A stretch of DNA of 64,000 nucleotides from Cardinalis cardinalis. Its lineage: Eukaryota > Chordata > Aves > Passeriformes > Cardinalidae. A program made the translations under genes and the position numbers. Positions 60,511 through 64,000 of this stretch are shown one piece after another; within the stretch, counting starts at the first letter, position 1; each line of letters begins with the position of its first letter. The stretch spans positions 595,332-659,331 of the forward strand of contig JACDOX010000294.1 of NCBI GenBank assembly GCA_014549065.1. The letters run 5' to 3'. The notes below the pieces were generated by a model. The model ran no database searches. It was given only the letters and a program-made list of their open reading frames with translations, and was not told where the DNA came from.

Positions 60511-63500
60511 CTGCAACATCACACTCTGGAACGGGGGTTAATCTCCAGCAAGTGTCAGCCTTGGCTGGTTCTGCACAAGCCTCCCCTTGTCTGTGCTCCC
60601 CATGGTGCAGCTGCTGCTAAAGGATGGGATCTTGATTTGGGGGCCTCTTCCCTTATCTGTGGTGGATAATGGAGTGGCTCCAGGGCCAAGCCCTGCTTGG
60701 CACTGAGAGTGGTGTTTGTAGGGCTCTGGGTATGTTTACTGGGAGTTGTGGAGCTGCAGGAGGAAGGAGAATAATCTTGTTTTTTTTGGCAGCCCCTTGC
60801 CTGTGCTTAGTGAGGTCATTGGCTTTAGGATTGTCACCTCCTGTTCCTGATTTTGCATGGGTGACTTGGAGAAGTGTAACTGTGGTCACCGAGTGTTGCA
60901 ATTGGGCAAAATATGCAAAGTATTCTGAAAATAATGCTGAAGGGATTGTAAACACTCTGACATATCTTAAAGTGGCCATTACTTAGGGAATTGGGGGGTG
61001 GATCTGTCTGGGTGACATTTGTGAGGACTTAGCTGGTCAGGTCCAGGCATCCAGAGCAGGGTTTTCCTATTCCCTTTTCTGCTGCTGCTGAAAGCTTGTA
61101 GCACAAATTTGGGCTGCATGTGGCCTGCTGGGCTCACAGCGTGTGGGGTGGTTTGTTGTGGACTATCAGGGAATTCTCAACAATTAAATCTTACCTCCGG
61201 TTTTCTCTGTGTCTGGCTGTGAGCCCTCACAGGGATCCCTAGGACAAACTGATTTCCATGGTCTCTGCCCTCAGAAAATCCATCCTGGTGTGTGCCAGGA
61301 GGTTTTGCTGGGATGGGGCTTTGCTGGGGCTGTGTTTGTGCTTCATGGTGAGAGTCACCTGCTCAAATCACCTGGCATCCTTTAAACTGAGTCGAGGCAG
61401 CTGCAGCCTTCCCATGGTGGATTGAGGAAAATCAGCAGCAGCAAAAGGGCTGGGACTCCTCTTGTGGCAAATGTCAGGTGAGCTTCACCCACAATCAGGT
61501 TTTCTCCTCTAACTTTAGGCTTCCAGGCAGCTCAGGGGAAGGTGTCCCCACTGCTGATCTCTTNGTTTGAGCAGGGTAGCCTTGGTGTTCAGGACAAACC
61601 AAGTTCAGAAAATGGGAATACCACATCTTCAGGACAAACCAAGCCTCTTCCTTCGCTGCTGCTGCTCTGAGGGGAACAAAACGTGCTGTGGAGGCAAAGG
61701 GGAGCAGCTGGTCCCAAAGCATGGGGTGCACTTGTGGATGCCCTGGCTCTGGGCTGGCAGGAGGCTGCCCCAAAAGCAGGGCTGGGGATCCCAGAGATGG
61801 GGTCTGCCAGCTGTGGTGGCTGGAAAGGGACGGGGGCCCTGGAAGAATTGCAGGCAGTGATGTGTCTGTCGTTCCTGACTGGGATCTCACACGGGGGTGA
61901 AGGGGCTCTGGGCTCCCAGGCCGTGCAGAGCTCAGGGGGTGCTGCTGGATGTTTCTGCCCTCCAAGGAAACTCCTGAACCAGGTCAGGCTGTCCTGATGG
62001 AGGGGAAACAGCAGGCTCTGCAGAGAGCAGCCTGTGTCCTTTTAAGGCAATCCAAAGGCCGGGACTGGAGGAATCGGTGGCTGGAAGGGAGGGGTTTGGC
62101 ACAGTGGGAAGCCCAGCCTGTGGAAAAGAGACTTCCCAGCTGCTGTGATCACAGGCCAGACACGGCTCCCAGCACCCCGGGAGCCAGCACGGCCTCCCCA
62201 GCCCTGCTCCTCCCCTTCTCTGTCTGTCTGTGCTGCCCTGAGACCCTCTGGGCACGGGGAGCTGTGCCCAGGGTACGGTGGGGTCGGTCCTGACCCCTGT
62301 GCTGGCAGCCAGGCTGGGATCAGTTTCCCTTTTCCTGACCAAATGCTCTCGCACAGGGAAGATCTCGACTTCCCCGTGGCCTGGGAGGTGCAGGGATCCT
62401 GCTGGGCCTGTGAGCCCTTCATGCTCCCCTATCTCTGTCTGATGTTTGCACAGCCCCAGTCCTGCTGGGTTTAGCTCCCACCTCCCCAGCTGGGACAGCC
62501 CCTGGGATTGGGGGGCTGCAGCTGCCCGAGGTGACCCAGCATCTGCTGCAAGGGGGGCTCCAAGGCTCCTGGTGTGCCCTGCAGACCCAGCTCCCGTCCT
62601 CATCTCCACACAGCTGAGCTGAGGGAGGTGACAAGATCCAATCCACATGGTGGGCTGGCAGATCTTGCACTCTGAAAATGGGGTTTGGTTTTGGAGACCC
62701 CCGCCCTGCTTTAGCTGTCCAGGGGTCATGAAGCACATGGTGACTTCTGCTGCCTGTCCCCAGAGGGGAGCAGGATGGGGAATTCNAGAGGTGTTGATGG
62801 AAAGAGGCCCCTGGAGACCTCTCGAGCTGTAGCTTGTGCCTATTGACCCTGCTTGCATCATTGGGCCCCTCCAAAAAGTGTTTTATTGTCTTTGTAGCAA
62901 CCCCTGCTGTTTGATNCTCCTTAGCTTCCTCTTGGCCACACTCAATGAGCCTGGCTCCCTCAGGATCTCCTTGCAGAACTTGGTTGTGTGAATGTCTCAA
63001 GGTTTATGTTGACCTGGTCTTCACAAGTGTCAGAGCCCCTCTGGGCTGAGCTCTGCTGCCTGTGTAAGCAGCTCACAGTATTTTGGGGTTATCTGCAAAT
63101 CATGGGCCTCTTGGTGGTGTCTCATCAGACACAGTTTAGGAATGAGAGAGAAATAGAAGCATTTATAGAAGCATATTACCCTCCTGCTGAGGAGAGGGGT
63201 GGTGCCTTAGGCTGGTGCTCAGGTCTTTGCCCTGCTCTGTCTTCTTGCTTTCAGATTCTCTGGGCTGTGACTCTGCCTGCAGTCCTGGGGGAGACTGAGC
63301 GTGCAGGGAGTGCCTGGGAGGGAGGGGCTGGTCAGGCAGGAGCTGGTGGTGGGGCCTGTGCCAGAGCCTGGGCCTTGGTGGTGCCGGGGGCAGCTCCTGC
63401 CCTCGGGCAGCCCTGACTGTGCCCTGCTCTCAGTGGCTGAGCTTGGTCAGGGACGAGAGGCCGGGGCTGTGTCCAGGCCTGTGGCAGCACCAGCAGCAGC

Positions 63501-63858
63501 TCTGTCACTGCAGCACCAGGGCTCAGTGCCCCTGCCCATGGCATGGGCTGGCAGGAGGGCTGTGACCCGAGGAGGTGCCTGGGGAGCTCTGTGGGTGCTG
63601 TGTCCCAGNACTGTGCTGCTCCTCCCTTCTCCCGGCACTGCCAGGAGCTGCGCGGTCCCACGGCTCCAGGGCAGGGATTTCTGCTGCCCCTGCAGACAGG
63701 ACCTGAGTTCCAATGCTCCTTGCCAGCCCTGCAGACACTGGGGGTGCTCTCTGCACCTGTGGGTGTGGGAAGGTGCTGGAGCTCCAGGCCTGCTCTGGCT
63801 GCCCCATCCCGGCCCCACAGAGCTCTGCCCTGCTCCTGACTCTGCTTTTCCCTGCAGG

Positions 63859-63970
63859 ATGCCAAACTGGGGAGGAGGGAAGAAGTGTGGCGTGTGCCAG
63901 AAGGCCGTGTACTTCGCTGAGGAGGTGCAGTGTGAAGGCAACAGCTTCCACAAGTCCTGCTTCTTGTGCA
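63859..63970 (+). CDS. CSRP1: CSRP1 first coding exon (partial gene)
   Basis: Cysteine- and glycine-rich protein 1 is a two-LIM-domain protein that binds alpha-actinin and zyxin on actin structures and takes part in smooth-muscle differentiation. The exon starts at 63858 after TTTTCCCTGCAG, with the ATG one base inside. It encodes MPNWGGGKKCGVCQKAVYFA and then EEVQCEGNSFHKSCFLC. The zinc ligands C10, C13, H31, C34 and C37 of the first LIM domain are in place. The start MPNWGGG and the QCEGNSFHK segment fit CSRP1 and not CSRP2 (MPVWGGG). The exon ends in phase 1 at TGCA|GTGAGT, where the next exon should supply the rest of a Met codon. The remaining exons lie beyond the window. Confidence 0.97.
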
Positions 63971-64000
63971 GTGAGTACCACCCCTTCCCTCCCCTTCCCT

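Larger units (their letters stand above)
57288..63857 (+). other. CSRP1: CSRP1 intron 1 (inferred)
   Basis: About 6.6 kb. It holds two forward CR1 pieces (58020-58250 and 58627-58880) and a weak reversed one near 60435. Other parts show no recognisable gene or repeat. It ends with the acceptor CTTTTCCCTGCAG. Confidence 0.6.

Overview
The window is vertebrate genomic DNA, almost certainly from a bird and probably a songbird. It has spliced genes with canonical GT-AG sites, more than twenty CR1-type LINE fragments of the avian kind, a long terminal repeat of the type common in passerine genomes, and GC-rich promoter islands typical of a small chromosome. Scattered single n bases and one 274-base n run show a draft assembly. 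No bacterial-type operons, CRISPR arrays, tRNA or rRNA genes are visible.

Layout. (1) 1-37448, minus strand: the first three coding exons of PPP1R12B (myosin phosphatase targeting subunit 2). They are exon 1 at 37161-37448, exon 2 at 3091-3221 and exon 3 at 1719-1837, and all phases join (0, then 2, then 1). Intron 1 is about 34 kb and holds mostly CR1 debris. The gene continues off the left edge. (2) 37000-37770: the PPP1R12B CpG island, with a YY1-like site and two opposed ZNF143-like sites. (3) 37795-42000: a CR1 copy unusually rich in CpG, a C-rich minisatellite, an LTR-like stretch, a 45-bp minisatellite broken by the assembly gap, and another long CR1 copy. (4) 43703-49672, minus strand: an unexpected degenerate gene made of eight exon blocks that match the SMK-1/armadillo core of protein phosphatase 4 regulatory subunit 3 (PPP4R3/SMEK). 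Most splice sites and phases are preserved, so it is a duplicated genomic copy and not a retrocopy. It carries several frameshifts and stops, and neither the N-terminal EVH1 exons nor the acidic C-terminal tail is recognisable. (5) 49690-56850: interspersed repeats, including an LTR near 52.1-52.7 kb and several CR1 copies. (6) 56900-63970, plus strand: the CSRP1 promoter and probable noncoding first exon, a 6.6-kb intron, and the first coding exon, which encodes the first half of LIM domain 1. The window ends just after its splice donor.

PPP1R12B and CSRP1 lie head to head about 20 kb apart. Both act in muscle: MYPT2 targets protein phosphatase 1 to myosin, and CSRP1 is an actin/alpha-actinin-associated LIM protein. 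No shared regulation can be read from the sequence. The item most worth a second look is the intron-bearing PPP4R3-like relic between them.
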